Below, one piece after another: positions 33,101 to 45,104 of a DNA stretch of 64,000 nt. The position numbers were made by a program, and so were the translations under genes. Position 1 is the first letter of the stretch. Each line of letters starts with the position of its first letter. The stretch comes from Eupeodes corollae. Its lineage: Eukaryota; Arthropoda; Insecta; Diptera; Syrphidae. Where the stretch lies: the NCBI RefSeq assembly GCF_945859685.1, contig NC_079147.1:129636238-129700237 (forward strand). Direction: 5' to 3'. The notes under the pieces were generated by a model. It was not told the origin of the DNA, searched no databases, and worked only from the letters and a program-made list of their open reading frames with translations.

Positions 33101-33386
33101 AGAAGTCTTGGCCGTGTCATGATGGTTAGTGCGTTGGCCTGTCATGTCGAAAGTCTTGGTTTCGATAACTTTCTATACCATCTAAAGTTTTTTTCACAGG
33201 TACTGCCTCTTGCGAGGAATTGACAAATTCTCCAAGAGTAATTCTTGTCATGAAAAGTGATTTCTCAAATTAGCCGTTCGGATTCGGCTTAAGACTGTAG
33301 GAATGGTTAAGAGTTATATGTCATTTGGCTTTGGTTCTTAACGGACTGCTGCCCACCCAATTTATTTAATTTTTAAAAGAAGTCTT
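33101..33386 (+). repeat. near full-length tRNA-derived SINE with target duplication
   Basis: SINE body 33110-33377 is flanked by the 9-bp duplication agaagtctt (33101-33109 and 33378-33386). The head contains an A-box-like tggttagtgcgttgg and a B-box-like ggtttcgataac, compatible with a tRNA-derived pol III promoter. The middle has 'tactgcctcttgcgaggaat' and the end 'cccacccaatttatttaatt' with an AT tail. Seven other pieces of this family occur in the window. It should be transcribed by RNA polymerase III and be moved by a LINE in trans. Confidence 0.85.
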
Positions 33387-34136
33387 TACTTCCAACAATA
33401 TAAACTTATTCAATGGCGTTTTCTAAAACTGGATTTTTAATTGATTCAAAACAGGAATTAGAAATGGTTGATGTTGTTCATTGATGCATGGGTTTTTACC
33501 AAATAACGGAAACGGACTCGGGGCTTGTAGCCTATTCATGTAGTTCATTCCTTTGTGTTACATATTATTATTCCGAATATTATGAGCTAGATTTCAAATG
33601 TGGTACTATTTTTGTACTTTAAGTCGGTACACCCTTTTCTTTTTTTTTATATATATGTATATCCTATTTAGCATCATGCCGTTCACTTGCCACTTAATTT
33701 TTCAATCCTTTTTCTTATATTTCTTAACCTTTGCTAAGCTGTAAAGAATAACGAAAGTTTCAATTTTCTGTTGCAACTACCGAATATACAACATCTAACA
33801 ATAAAATAATTATTTTAACTAGTGTTTTTCTTTATATTATTCTTGTAAAGAACAGTAAGCTTTGGATCACATTCTGTTGTCAATATCCTTAGGCTCCGGT
33901 TTCAGAAAAGAAAAAAAGAAAATGCCTAGGTGGACATTTTTGCAGTTAAAAGGGTCTATATTTAAAAAATGTTGCTGGAAACAACTTTATAAATGTATAA
34001 TATGTGACCGGTCTATGAAAAGGTGGCTTACGACTCAAAAACAAAATTTCAACTTTAAAAGGTAAACAATGCAGTTCGTCAGTTTCTCGGTTCTCCTTCC
34101 TTCCCATTGCCCAGTGACATGAATATCTATGATCAA
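33387..34136. other. no feature recognised
   Basis: AT-rich; short open frames (e.g. 33862-34065) show no motif. Confidence 0.3.
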
Positions 34137-34594
34137 TTTAGTAGTATTCATATGAGCGCGACCAACGAACGACGAATGAATTACAAAATGTGAGTTTATA
34201 TACTTTTGAAGACCTATTTCCACACAAATTCTTAACAAAACGATAGCAATATAGTTTGTATTTGATTTATGATACATACTTTTACTTTACATTATAATGT
34301 ATTAATAAATATAAGAAAACAAATTTATTCGTCGCGAAAAAAATTATAGTTGATACGAACTGTCAAACTTTATTCGCGTTCCACATTATCCACACTCGAA
34401 ACGAATAAAATAATCGCGAGTACTTAACCTAAAAAGTCATTCTTGTTTTGGTTTCGGTGGTGTATGGTGTTCGGCTGTGGCTTCATTCGCGACGAATTAA
34501 AAACTCTCAAGTGAAAGAAACGTCAAAATCGACGAATATTCATTCATTCGTTGGTCGTTGGTCGTGCTCATGTGAATAGTACTTTAGACTATAT
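34137..34594 (-). mobile_element. MITE family M1, copy B
   Basis: Inverted counterpart of 22387-23042 without the internal duplication, about 458 bp. Ends are TATTCATATGAGCGCGACCA on the left and the inverse of TATTCACATGAGCACGACCA on the right. Both ends are directly flanked by ttta (34137-34140, and just after the right end at about 34583), a possible 4-bp duplication. Interior non-coding. Confidence 0.7.
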
Positions 34595-34599
34595 TTTTG

Positions 34600-35344
34600 A
34601 ATTAGTCATTACAGCCCTTTGCGACGATTTTTGTTACCAGTAGATAGAACTCCGGTGAGGCAATTGCTAAATTTTGATTTAAATTTAGAATTTGGATAGG
34701 TAATGCTTAAATGTGAGAGTTAGATACTCGGTAAGGTGTCGTTAGAGCTATAGAGATATGATCTCCTATTCTATTTTCTTTAAATTGGAAGGATTTCTAA
34801 ATTTGGCTTTGAATTGATTAGATACATTACGTTCAAATAATAAATATGCGATGCATTTATGTTACTAAGCATGATAACAATTAAATAAAAAAATGTTTAC
34901 TAAATTTTGAAATACAATTGAATTGGGTCAATTATTTAAGGTAGTACTTTGTGCCTCTTCAAATGACACTAGGACAAAATTTTCTTAACAAAAAAAAGTT
35001 GATGTTACTTCGCTTTATTCTGTGTTGTATACATTTAAATATAGACTTCTGAAGAAAGATAATGAAAAAAGCAACATTAACATCAATATATTGCAATTCA
35101 ATTTCAATTTATTGTATACATACTATTAACATTTGTACATTAAGATTAATATCTTTTGTAGTACAAAGAGATAAGATAAATAGGAACTAATTTAGTTTTG
35201 TATGTATTCAATTTAAATTCCCTAACTTAAAACTAAATTTAAATAAAACTAAAGAAAATAAAGCAGTAGAAAAAGAGTTTGAAAAAAAGAAGAAGAGTTT
35301 ACAAATGAGAAAAAAAAAACAAAGAGTAGCTTTGAGATTAAGTT
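34600..35344. other. AT-rich stretch, no gene
   Basis: No coding family recognised. Near 35230-35330 it is A-rich and adjoins the 3' end of a minus-strand LINE, so part of it may be that element's 3'UTR and tail. Confidence 0.35.
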
Positions 35345-36340
35345 GAAGTGAAGTGAATAAAGATGGCACTTTTGAAGCGAGTGGCAGTAGCGATAGATCT
35401 AATACTTATTGGTAAAGAATTCCATAATTTAACGGCGTGAATAAAAAATAAACGGGACGAATTGAGATAGTTAAAGCGTGAGGGAATTAGACTAAAAGTT
35501 CTAAGGGAACGAGCAAAATTAAGTTTTTCATATAAATACGTTGGAGTCTTACTACTTATAAGATTCTGGCATCAATATATTTGTCTAAAGTACTTCTCAA
35601 AAAGTTTTTCACATAGTGAGAAATATGGTCATATCTACAAAGCCCATGGATGTATCTTAACGAGTGATTAAATGCAACTTGAAGTTTTCGTTGGGATAAA
35701 GAATCTAAATTAGGGTATACGACTTCAGAGTAAGTAATAAGTGGTAGGATAAGACTTTTAACAAGCCTTTGTCTGGTATCTTGTGGAGTAAAACTTGCAG
35801 CCATCCACAATTTCCTAAGACATCCGTATATTTGACCTATAACAGAGTTTGTATGGTCGTATCCTGATAGATTTGAATTCAGAACAAATCCCAGACTTGT
35901 CACAGTTTGAACAATGTTTAGCTTGTCTACAGATAATAAAACATCAGGTAGAGTATTAAGAGCCAGTTTCTTTTTTGTAATTGGAATAACTTGAGATTTT
36001 CTGGGATTTAGTAGCAAACCATTTTTTATAGACCAAGAGTAAATTTCATGTAGATCTTCATTTAATTTACTTACAAGATCAATTGTGTTGTCAATTGGCC
36101 GAGCTAGATACAATTGAACGTCGTCAGCATAGAGGTGAACTGCAGTATGTTTGCAGACAGATGGTAAATCATTAATGAACATACAGAAGATAATTGGGCC
36201 TAGAATTGATCCTTGAGGAATCACACATAAAAAGATCTGAGCAAGAATCGTTAGTTACAACTCTCTGAAGTCTGCCAGAAAATAACTGAGCCACTGCAGA
36301 AATCCCGAAACCAAAAAGATATTTGAATTTCAAACTTTTC

Positions 36341-36342
<2 letters not shown>
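35345..36342 (-). pseudogene. CR1/Jockey-like LINE RT, 3' half
   Basis: The minus strand opens with FGFGISAVAQLFSGRLQRVV (about 36320-36255). The 222-codon frame follows: IPQGSILGPIIFCMFINDLP, VHLYADDVQLYLAR (Asp pair, about 36135), NGLLLNPRKSQVIPI, VTSLGFVLNSNLSG and YSEVVYPNLDSLSQRKLQ. A one-base shift at about 35560 leads to KTPTYLYEKLNFARSLRTFS and AVKLWNSLPISIRSI, the C-terminal block typical of CR1/Jockey elements. Only one frameshift and a small discontinuity near 36230 are visible, so this is among the better kept LINEs. It is 5'-truncated at an (AT)n run. Confidence 0.8.

Positions 36343-36387
<45 letters not shown>
36343..36387. repeat. (AT)n microsatellite
   Basis: About 20 uninterrupted AT dinucleotides directly upstream of the truncated LINE (in its orientation). 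Confidence 0.95.
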
Positions 36388-36388
<1 letters not shown>

Positions 36389-39300
36389 TATTTTGTATTT
36401 TTAAAATTTTGTATTTTTAAAATAAAAAAAAGTTTACTTTACGCAATTTTTACCACTAGTAAAATTTATAAAAGCAATAAAATATAGAAAAAATATAAAT
36501 TTTACAGTCTTTAATCGATAAGTTTTCCTTATTCTTTCTCATTTTTTATTTTGGAATCATTGAATCATTGATCCAGATTTGTCCCTGAAGGAGTCTGAAA
36601 AAAAAAACAATGGACGAAGCAAGAAGTATGTAGTTCATTGAACCTTGCAGGAATTAATACAACTATGAGGTAATTGAAGATCTCAATCGCTAAAACAACA
36701 TGACTAGAAGTCATTTGTAGTTCAAAGTGGGTGATGGAAACCTCTAATTTTAAAGTGAAAAAAAGTAGAAGTGAAGCGAAGTGTTAAGAAAAAATGAAAT
36801 AGAATAGATGTCCTACTATTGTGTAAAGAATTTAAATTAAATTATTTTAAAGGTGTAAACTTAAAACTTAAGATATAAGTGACAAGGAATGGGAGTACTT
36901 ACCTCAACAAAGAAATTTCTGAAATAATTTATAATAATAAAAGAAAAGGTTTGAAAAGGATAGCTCAGGGTAAGTTATACGTTTAATTAAGACTTATTAT
37001 AATATGAACTTATTATAATAGGAATATATAAAAAAAGAAAAAAACACGATATTGCAGTGAGATTGAGATTTGGCGGTTGACGATAGTGGTTGGTGTAGGA
37101 GCGAGCGAAGTTCACATATAAAGAAAATTTCATCCCCTATCCTAAGGTTCCGTGAAGGTTGCGCTAAACCCAGAAATAATGCGTCGATACAACCGGGTCA
37201 ACAAGTAACGATACTATCCCCCAAATTAATCTTACCTCTATTTTTTTGTATAAGTCTTTATACATATGTATGCGTGCGTTATTTTCAAAATAAACTTCAA
37301 TCCGGTGGGATAGGAGAAAAGGATTCGGTTCCAGGCGAATCGATTCTAGAATTCGTATACATATTTTTATATATATATATACAATTTTATAACTGATATC
37401 AAAGGAACTAATTACTAACGTGAATCAAGAACACGCTTCAGCTTCGGCTTTCAATGCATTTTATCACATCACAATGGAGCTTCGACAGAGAGAAAAAACT
37501 AATCGAGAGAGCCAAATTTACTCGTCTTCGTCCCTTCGAAACAGCTTACTCACATTTTTTATAACGTGTTGAATTCGTATCGGTGTATACATGTTTTCAC
37601 CTCGGAGAGCAGAAAGAGAATGAGACCAAAAACACTCTATATAAAGATATAAATCCGCGGTAGACATCTTGGTTTGCCTACAAGCTAAACCGGAAATCAG
37701 CCTCATAAACTTTTTCATATTATGCGTGTAATTTCTCCTCTAATTTATTAAATTTCCCCAAAAACCTCAGTAAATGTGTCTATGTATGCGTGAAAACACG
37801 TCAATTTTTCTCGTTGAATTCGTCCACATTACAAATACAACAATGTAAACAAATGGGTTTTGGAGGGTGATACGTACGAAGGATTTATATCTTTACTAGA
37901 GTGTTTTTGAATGAGACATTTTATATTTCTTCCTCTCTCTAGGTTTCACAAATTAATTCTAGCAACAAATGTTCGTTTGTCAATAAATTACGGTAAACCT
38001 TATAACGGTAGATCGCGGTGAATTTGTTTTTTCCTTCTCTTTCTCTGAGTTACAGATAGATGGCATTAACAACCAAAACGAGAAAAGATGTGTTCAGAAA
38101 GAGTGTAACAAGTTTAAGGTTTCTTAGACTAGACTTTATTTGTATATACTCGTATGAACGACTGTAAATGATTTTTATAATGCTACGTTTATTTCAATAT
38201 TAATACCTTATCTTATAACTAAACTACTTTTTTATCTAAAATATACTGCATTGAATTATTTTACATTGAATTATAAATGGCGGAAATAATAAAGTTAAAC
38301 GGTTTACCGGAAATATTTATACAAAATATCATACCTTCTGCAATTGTGGTATCAATCGATATTTTATGGAACTTAGTCTTAGCGTAACTATGTAACTCAA
38401 AGATAAGATATAAATAGTAAGAACTGGAAAAATTATAAAAATGCTGCATAGGACTTAAATTTTGGTTGAAGGACAAATTTGTATATTCATTTCACAAAAT
38501 CACTGACCTAGTGAGAATAAAAACATTTTTACTTTTGTACAAAAGTACTTTTCGGTTTATGTAGTTAAGCCTTTAAAAGCAACATTCTAGCTTAGTGGAA
38601 AGCAGTAAGATTAGCTTATCACCTATTCACAAGTCTTATGCGATGAAAATTGGCAACAGAAGTAACAAGTTGACGGTTTTTTATTTAGTCTCTACTTATC
38701 ACTTATTTTCAGCATTTTGGAAATGTCGGTAACGTAAAGAAAATAAACAACGATTACACACAAATAAAATAGGAATGTAAAAAAGAGATGAGTATGTATA
38801 TAAAAATGTTTTCAATGTTCCTGCGTTGTTTTATTTTAATGATGCATGTTTACATTCTTTAACTCTCGTTTTCAATGTTCCAGCAACTCTTGCATCGACA
38901 AAATTAAGTCGATGAACTTTGAAAAATGAAACAAACCTGATTTTTTTGCATTCTTCAATGGTCTATAGTATATAGTATAAAATGCTGCATGGCTATGTTC
39001 TTGTTTACCGAATTATGGGTAGAAAGATATTTTTCCGCTTTAGAAACTGCGAGCACTTTATTAATCTTTGTACTGGATTATTATATGAAAAGATAACCCC
39101 TTCTCCGTTTTGGATCCATCCGCATGATCAGTACATTTCGTACAAATTTCAACGAATTCCTTTAATTTTGAAGATTGGATTGCCGAGGTTAAGTGAAATA
39201 ATGTAAGTCTTGTAATAAAAATGTCAGTTGAACCTGATCCTACAACAACAAAATAGAAACAAATATTTAAAAAAAAACATATTTTTATTTAGTCGAGACC

Positions 39301-40094
39301 ACAACCTCTTGGAAAAGCGATATCTTTAAAAAGCGCAAAAAGGCGCAACTTTTTATTGAAGTAACAACAAGTACACATAACACACGAACAAATAAGACAC
39401 ATTTCGAAGACATATTTTGACATGTTCATGAATAGAACCTTACACGAAAACACGGAAACACAATTTTCTTCATGATTACAACCCACTTTCAATAATTCAC
39501 CAACATTTTATTTAACAACACAAAAATATAACTTTACATAAATATTGTCCAAATAACAAATTGGTAAATAATTGACTTTAACACTTCCCAGTTTTTTTAC
39601 TTAAATATTGCTGCTAAATCACTGCTCAGAATGCACAACTTCAGATGAATGACGTGGCCAAAATACAAACAGCATTAAAAAAATAACAACGCACTTGTAA
39701 AATTAGGACAGTTAACTGTACAACACTGTAATTTTTTTCTGGATACCCCCAATTTTTTCAAATTTGCATTTGGCCCCTGTGTGGCGTCCGTTAAAAACCG
39801 ATAAATGATTTGTTTTTATGACATTGTTTTCCAACCAATACTCCCTAGTAAGCATGTATGTAGATGCTACGGCTAAAAATCTATGGAAGACTTTGATTGG
39901 TCTGTTTGATTTTCTACGTTAATGTCAATAGTGTTTTTAATTTTTGTCCACATTTTTCTGCATAACTTTGCTTTGAATGTGAACTGATAAAAACTGTTGC
40001 ATATTTATTAGACCGCAACGTGACTTTTTTAAGGAAAAGTATATTATCATTACTGGATAAGATATATGTAAGCGGAAACAATATCCTTCTTGCG
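36388..40094. other. long AT-rich stretch with unclassified repeat traces
   Basis: No gene recognised. 37428-37448 repeats the word 'acacgcttcagcttcggctt', part of the Harbinger TIR at 21520-21540, and 37665-37710 and 37850-37925 share words with 22240-22270 and 1125-1150, so related non-autonomous elements once inserted here. Short frames at 37070-37396 and 38982-39206 have no motif. 'tttcaatgttcc' occurs twice near 38810 and 38870. Confidence 0.35.
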
Positions 40095-40216
40095 GCCTTA
40101 GTGAGAAGACATGTGGACCATTCCTGTATGCCAGAAATGTTAATATGAAGGGGACCTACAGTTTTTGTTTTAAACCCGAACGGCTGGTTTTAGAAAGCAC
40201 TGACAAGAATTACTCT
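40095..40216 (-). repeat. SINE fragment, diverged
   Basis: Minus orientation of the SINE family: the blocks 'accattcctgta', 'ggggacctacagttt', 'cccgaacggct' and 'gacaagaattactcttgg' appear in order with several gaps. Head and tail are absent. Confidence 0.6.
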
Positions 40217-40312
40217 TGGAATAATTTGTAAATTCATGCAGTACCCTAGAAGAAAAACGTTTAGGATAAATCCCAAATTCTGCCATGAGTAAATATAATA
40301 AGGGTTAATATT

Positions 40313-40712
40313 CCGTCGTGTAACAACATCATTTATTGATTTAATTTCTTGAAACAAAGCCAACGTAAGCAAAGTCACATGCATTTCATCGTAATATAAA
40401 AATAATCATTTCATTGATACCCGAAACCACAATAATATTTTCAATTCAAAATCATATATTTGTTTTGGCCAACGTAACTGAGTATTGTGCAATGACATTG
40501 TAATGACTATGCACTTGAAGTGGCAGAGAATAATTTGATTACATTTTACTCCACATAAACCATATTATTGAGTAACAAAGTATAAATAGCTGAAAGAATT
40601 TGAAAATAAAATAAGTCTAAAACTCTACATCATATTGGACACACATTAAATAGGAGCATCCTGTCCTTATTATTAGTGAAATATGCTTAAAATAGCATTA
40701 TATAGCGTGCTA
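40313..40712 (+). repeat. unknown dispersed repeat U1, copy 1
   Basis: Collinear in the same orientation with 44356-44842. Shared words include 'tgtaacaacatcatt', 'cacatgcatttcatcgta', 'tgactatgcacttgaagtg', 'gaataatttgattacatt', 'ctctacatcatattggacac' and 'cttattattagtgaaat'. Copy 2 has an extra block of about 90 bp near 44640-44720. No coding potential, no clear terminal inverted repeats. It may be a SINE, an LTR or a non-autonomous transposon. Confidence 0.75.
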
Positions 40713-40722
40713 TGGAATAGCT

Positions 40723-41130
40723 TTGGGCATATACAAAAATCCTTTACATGGTGATCCTGCCAACCTGAACAAGCAATCGGACCAAAAGAACCCCAACAAA
40801 GACAATCCATCTTGCTGTGTTATACAACAAGAAGACTTAGAAAAACTATTCGAATCTTCGGACAATTCTGACCTTCTAGACGAACCATCTAAAGCCTCAG
40901 AATACACCCCTACTTCTAGAGTATTGATCCTCAACAACTGACAGTTGAGGAGTATAAAAGAAAGCAAAAAGTCCGTGCTGTAAAAAAGACAGCAGAGAGC
41001 CGAGTTATTTCGAATCATAAATATAACAACCGACAAGACATAAAACTAAAATACGAATTTATTGAAAAATTAAAGCATTTGAACAAAAATGGGACAACCT
41101 AACTCAAAAGAGGTAATTAACAATAATCTC
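40723..41130 (+). other. possible LTR-retroelement promoter and leader
   Basis: An open frame 40723-40941 is hydrophilic and of unknown origin. It is followed by a TATA-like agtataaaagaaagc at about 40951, and 140 bp later by an ATG context (caaaaatgggacaacctaac, about 41088) with MGQPNSKE. This layout resembles the LTR/leader and gag start of some insect LTR elements. A possible gag end lies at 43010-43490 beyond a Tc1 insertion. No matching second LTR was found. Confidence 0.25.
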
Positions 41131-41606
41131 AATAATAACGACTCAAATAAATTTTCAATAGCAATAGCATAAATATTTACATCTTGATAATATTATTAAT
41201 TGTTGTTTTTGAAAATACATTGGGTATATAAAAAATATGTTAAGTCACATGATGTTTTCTTTAAAATATATATATATGTATGTATATATATATAAATTAT
41301 CCATATATATAAATAAAATATGCATATAATATAAACATAATAAAGATGTAAATAATGAAATTTTTGGAGGTTGTTTTAAAAATAATATCAAATTATAAGA
41401 AAAATCCAAATAGGTATGTATGTTCGTACAGGTGATTCTTCAAAATAAAAGCTAAGGTATTTAAAGAAAAACAGATTTTCAAACATTTTTTTTCAATTTT
41501 GGTATTGTTTATTATATGAGGATTAAAAACAAAACAAAATAAATTAGTACAAACTTTATGAAGAAAAAAAAAATGCAACAACTTAGCCAAAGTAGGAAAT
41601 TAAAGG
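41131..41606. other. AT-rich, microsatellite-like
   Basis: Contains a TA/TG-rich simple stretch at about 41262-41340 and A/T runs; no coding recognised. Confidence 0.5.
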
Positions 41607-42962
41607 TCAAAAAATTGCACGCACAGTGATAAAAAACTTAATTATGTATATATATGTAAGTTTTAGTAGCGAGTGTGATAACCTTTTGCTTTAATAACAT
41701 CCTCAAGGCGATTCTTCATACAGAAAACTAGTTTTGAAGTGACTTCCGGCGAAATTTTGTTCCATTCTTCCAACAAAACGGCTTTTAGCTGTTTTTTTTA
41801 CTTATTTTTGATTCTTCCTAAATAATCCTAAATAAAATAAGGTCTTGGGATTGGGGACGATGAGGCAATTGCGATTTAAAATTATAGATGAATGTTTAGG
41901 ATCGTTGTCTTGCACAAGTAAAAAGTCGTCTTTAAGGTCAATTTCTAAAGCGCTGGCTTTCAATTTTTTTTTCAATTTTTAATTATTTGCTTTTATTCAT
42001 TGTTGTTTCTATAAAAACTAAATTTCCACACCATTGGACCCCATAGCTCCCCAGACCATAACATTTCCGTATCCATGTTTAACCGTTGATTGCAAATTCT
42101 TCACATCTAATGCTGTGTTTGGTTTCCTCCACCCAAATCTGCGACCGTCCGACCCAAAGATATTAAAGTTGCTCTTGTCAAGGTATAACACATTCTTCCA
42201 AAAATCATCTGGTTTCGAAACGTATGCATTCGCATAGTTCAAGCGTTTTGAAACGTTTCCTTTTGAAATATAGGATTTTTTTGTACCATGCGCCCATTAT
42301 ACCCCTTTGAATGCAGAAAGTTTGTGGGTTAAGCGATATTCCATCATTTGCTTGAATATCAGCAGCTATTTTAGGAGCACTTAACTTGGGATCAATATGG
42401 GGCCACTTCAAAGCTTTTATTTTCAAATTATTTTTTAATACATATTGAGCTGTAGACCGTGGTTTATCAATAGTTGACAATATCTCAGCATAACTTTTTC
42501 CGTCGTTTCTTAGTTTAAAAATCAGTTATCTTATTTCAAGAGGTACTTTTTTATGAGAAGCCTTCATTTTCAAAATAAACTTCGCAAAATAAAAAAGAAA
42601 AAACCAATTGAAAAGATTAAAACACCACGGCATACTGAGCCTAGATCTCTCAATATCATTAGAGTACACAATTAACATTTCAAAAAGAACCGTTTTTTCC
42701 ATTTTGTTAGAGAATAGAACAATGTACGAACATTTGTTTGATGTACGAGCAATTTTGTGGCATTCCTGCAAAATTCTACTAACGGTAAAAAAAACGAGAG
42801 GCGAAGCTCGAACATTTTGTTGCAGTTTTGTTGTATTTCCTATTATACATTATAATTTTATCAAATAAAGTCAATAAGCTCAGATTTGTGGTATGAAGTT
42901 CATAGTGTAATGGAAACCCTTTTATTTTCAATTGATATAATTATGTACGTGCAATTTTTTGA
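41607..42962 (-). mobile_element. Tc1-like DNA transposon, complete length but coding-dead
   Basis: TCAAAAAATTGCACGCACA at 41607-41625 and the inverse of 42944-42962 (TCAAAAAATTGCACGTACA) form 19-bp terminal inverted repeats with one mismatch. TA dinucleotides lie 3-6 bases outside both ends. The 1.36-kb length suits a Tc1-like element. The transposase lies between, on the minus strand. Its position between a putative LTR leader and an Asn-rich gag-like piece suggests it interrupted an older retroelement. Confidence 0.7.
41666..42575 (-). pseudogene. Tc1-like transposase
   Basis: The minus-strand start is near 42568 with MKASHKKVPLEIR, a stop, then FKLRNDGKSYAEIL and STIDKPRSTAQYVLKN (helix-turn-helix). 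DPKLSAPKIAADIQANDGIS and the catalytic start FWKNVLYLDKSNFNIFGSDG (first Asp; the usual SDES is LDKS) follow, then HGYGNVMVWGAMGSNGVEI. After a break come LVQDNDPKHSS (second Asp) near 41920-41890 and, in another frame, LLEEWNKISPEVTSKLVFCM. The third catalytic block (NPIE) is missing through a deletion near 41830-41870. Confidence 0.8.
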
Positions 42963-43009
42963 TGTAGTGTACATACAAAAATAAGAAATGAAATAAGCAG
43001 AGTTTGAAA

Positions 43010-43490
43010 AGAAATGTTAGTGGAATTAAAAGACAGCGATGAAATAGAGATAACTTTCGTAGTTTTTAAGAGGTTTTAGAACACAATCTTTTAGTTAGTT
43101 AAACCAAAAGCAGAGAAGTTAAACCAAACAGAATTGACAAATTTTAAAATATTAGTAGCTGCAAAGCTTACTATATAACAGAGTTCAATAGTGAGTCCAA
43201 GAACTTATCAAATTTGTTTGGACTCATTGAATTTTGTAATGGTACATCAGGTGAGGAATTAGAGTTAGAAAAAATTGATCAAATTGTAATAACAACTCAA
43301 GATTTAGTAATAATAATAGATGCAACAATGACAATACATATAACAATAACAATAGTCAGAGAAATAGCTATGAAAGAAATAACAGTAATTATAGAGGTAG
43401 TGCTACTGCACTACCATAATAAAAGCAATTCTGTATTTCAAAATGCAGCATTTCGACCCGCTCCCAAAACAAATAAGGCTTTGTTTTAGA
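43010..43490 (+). pseudogene. possible LTR-element gag tail (Asn-rich)
   Basis: One frame over 43280-43440 reads NNNSRFSNNNRCNNDNTYNN followed by RNSYERNNSNYRGSATA, the Asn/Arg-rich C-terminus seen in some insect gypsy-type gag proteins. The stretch before it (KLNQTELTNFKILVAAKLT) could be capsid sequence. Stops are frequent and low-complexity composition makes the call weak. Confidence 0.3.
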
Positions 43491-43499
43491 AGGGGAATG

Positions 43500-44050
43500 T
43501 GTAAGTAGTAAGTATGCTGATGTGATTTACATCGTTTAGATCGTTAAAGAAGAATTCTCCTGGGTAATTCTTGCATTTTCAAGCCAGAGCAGGGCATGTA
43601 CAGAGAAGATGAAGAACTGTTTCTTCCTCTTCTTCATCCATACAGCTTCTGCAAAAGTCATTTGAGAATCCGCCTAGTCGCGTGGCGTGCTTTCCTATCA
43701 GACAGTGTCCGGTTATGACTCCTATTATAGAGCTTATATGAGATAGCAAGCACTTTGAACGTTTTAAATCCAGTGTTGGCCAGATGTTTTTTGTGACCTG
43801 ACACGTGGTGATGTTGTTCCACCTGGTGCCTGGCCTCCCCACAGCGTTTTGCATTAGAAACAGCTTACAAGTAGCGATTGGTATGCCAGTATGTGCCAAA
43901 CGTGTTAGGATGGGCTGCACTGTACCGTTCCTGGCGAGTTCATCTGCCTTACAGTTACCTGGAATGTCTCTATGACGCAACGATGATTGGGAAGGCGGAA
44001 TGAGAAACTTAATTGCGGTCAGAGCACACACCTCCACCAACCCCTTCTTT
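43500..44050 (-). mobile_element. LOA-like LINE fragment, copy 2
   Basis: The minus strand reads LIPPSQSSLRHRDIPGNCKA, then DELARNGTVQPILTRLAHTG, TGHCLIGKHATRLGGFSNDF and CRSCMDEEEEETVLHLLCTC, nearly the same as the copy at 26372-27660. The RNase H middle is deleted: sequence homologous to about 27235 joins that of about 26998. The 3'UTR is also missing. No target duplication was seen. Confidence 0.85.
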
Positions 44051-44355
44051 TGTTTTTAAACCAAGACAATCACTTGAATGAATTAAAATGTATATTGATA
44101 CATAGTCATTAACAAGCAAAAAAAAATAACTAAATTACAGATAAAAAAGATAGAATTCTGAAAAAAAAATTATATAAATCAAACTGTGTCATAAGTCATT
44201 ACGCAATATCTTAAACATAAAAATAAAAGATAAATTGATAAACCTAAAATATTATTACGGAAAAGTGTAAATAACACTATTTTATGAAATGCATAGTAAT
44301 AATTTAATTATATTATTAATTTAATAGATATTATTTTTTTGAAAGCAAAAGGATA
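44051..44355. other. no feature recognised
   Basis: Extremely AT-rich sequence between the LOA-like fragment and repeat U1 copy 2. Confidence 0.35.
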
Positions 44356-44842
44356 TAGTGTAACAACATCATTCATTCATTGAATTTGCTTAAGATACGC
44401 CAATATAATCAAAGGCACATGCATTTCATCGTATTATAAAAAAAATCATTGCACCACCAAAATTGAATTTCAATTCAAAATTCATATTTTTGTTTTGCCC
44501 AACGTCGTTGAGTATTATGGTGCTCAGGACAATGGCACCACTTTGATGACTATGCACTTGAAGTGCCATAAAATAATTTGATTACATTCTACTCCACATT
44601 GACCTTATTATTAAGTCACAAAATAATGCCCTAATATTTATTAGAAACATTAGACTTTTAAGAAAAAATGCTATAGGTATGTCATGAATGAAGAAATATG
44701 ATATGGGGGATAACCAAGCAATTGTAATAGAATTAAGTAGTCTAACACTCTACATCATATTGGACACTCATTAAATAATGGCATCCTGCCCTTATTATTA
44801 GTGAAATGTGCTTTAAATAGTATTACATAACGTGTTTAGAAC
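44356..44842 (+). repeat. unknown dispersed repeat U1, copy 2
   Basis: Second copy of the repeat at 40313-40712, same orientation, moderately diverged and with an additional internal block. Non-coding. Confidence 0.75.
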
Positions 44843-45104
44843 ATTACAATGATGAAATTTTCGCCAATTATTTTAACGTGAAATTGATCTTTCCAATGCA
44901 ATTTGTTTTGGATGAATCTTGTGTGGTTTTTCTATAATTCTCAACTTTTTCACCACGATTGAAAGAAATAGAACAATAATAAATTAATTAAATTACAGTT
45001 AAATTACAGTTAAATGTTGTTAATTTCGTTCTTAAATATCAAGGAAATGTTAAAATTATTCTAATCAAGCAACTTACTTAATTTTATGTATTGAAATTGG
45101 TAGT

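Noticed and set aside
36343..36387. Functional regulatory AT element
   Set aside because: A plain (AT)n microsatellite; no further evidence for a role.
42034..42237. Plus-strand 67-codon frame
   Set aside because: It is antisense to the Tc1 transposase, which shows clear catalytic motifs on the minus strand.
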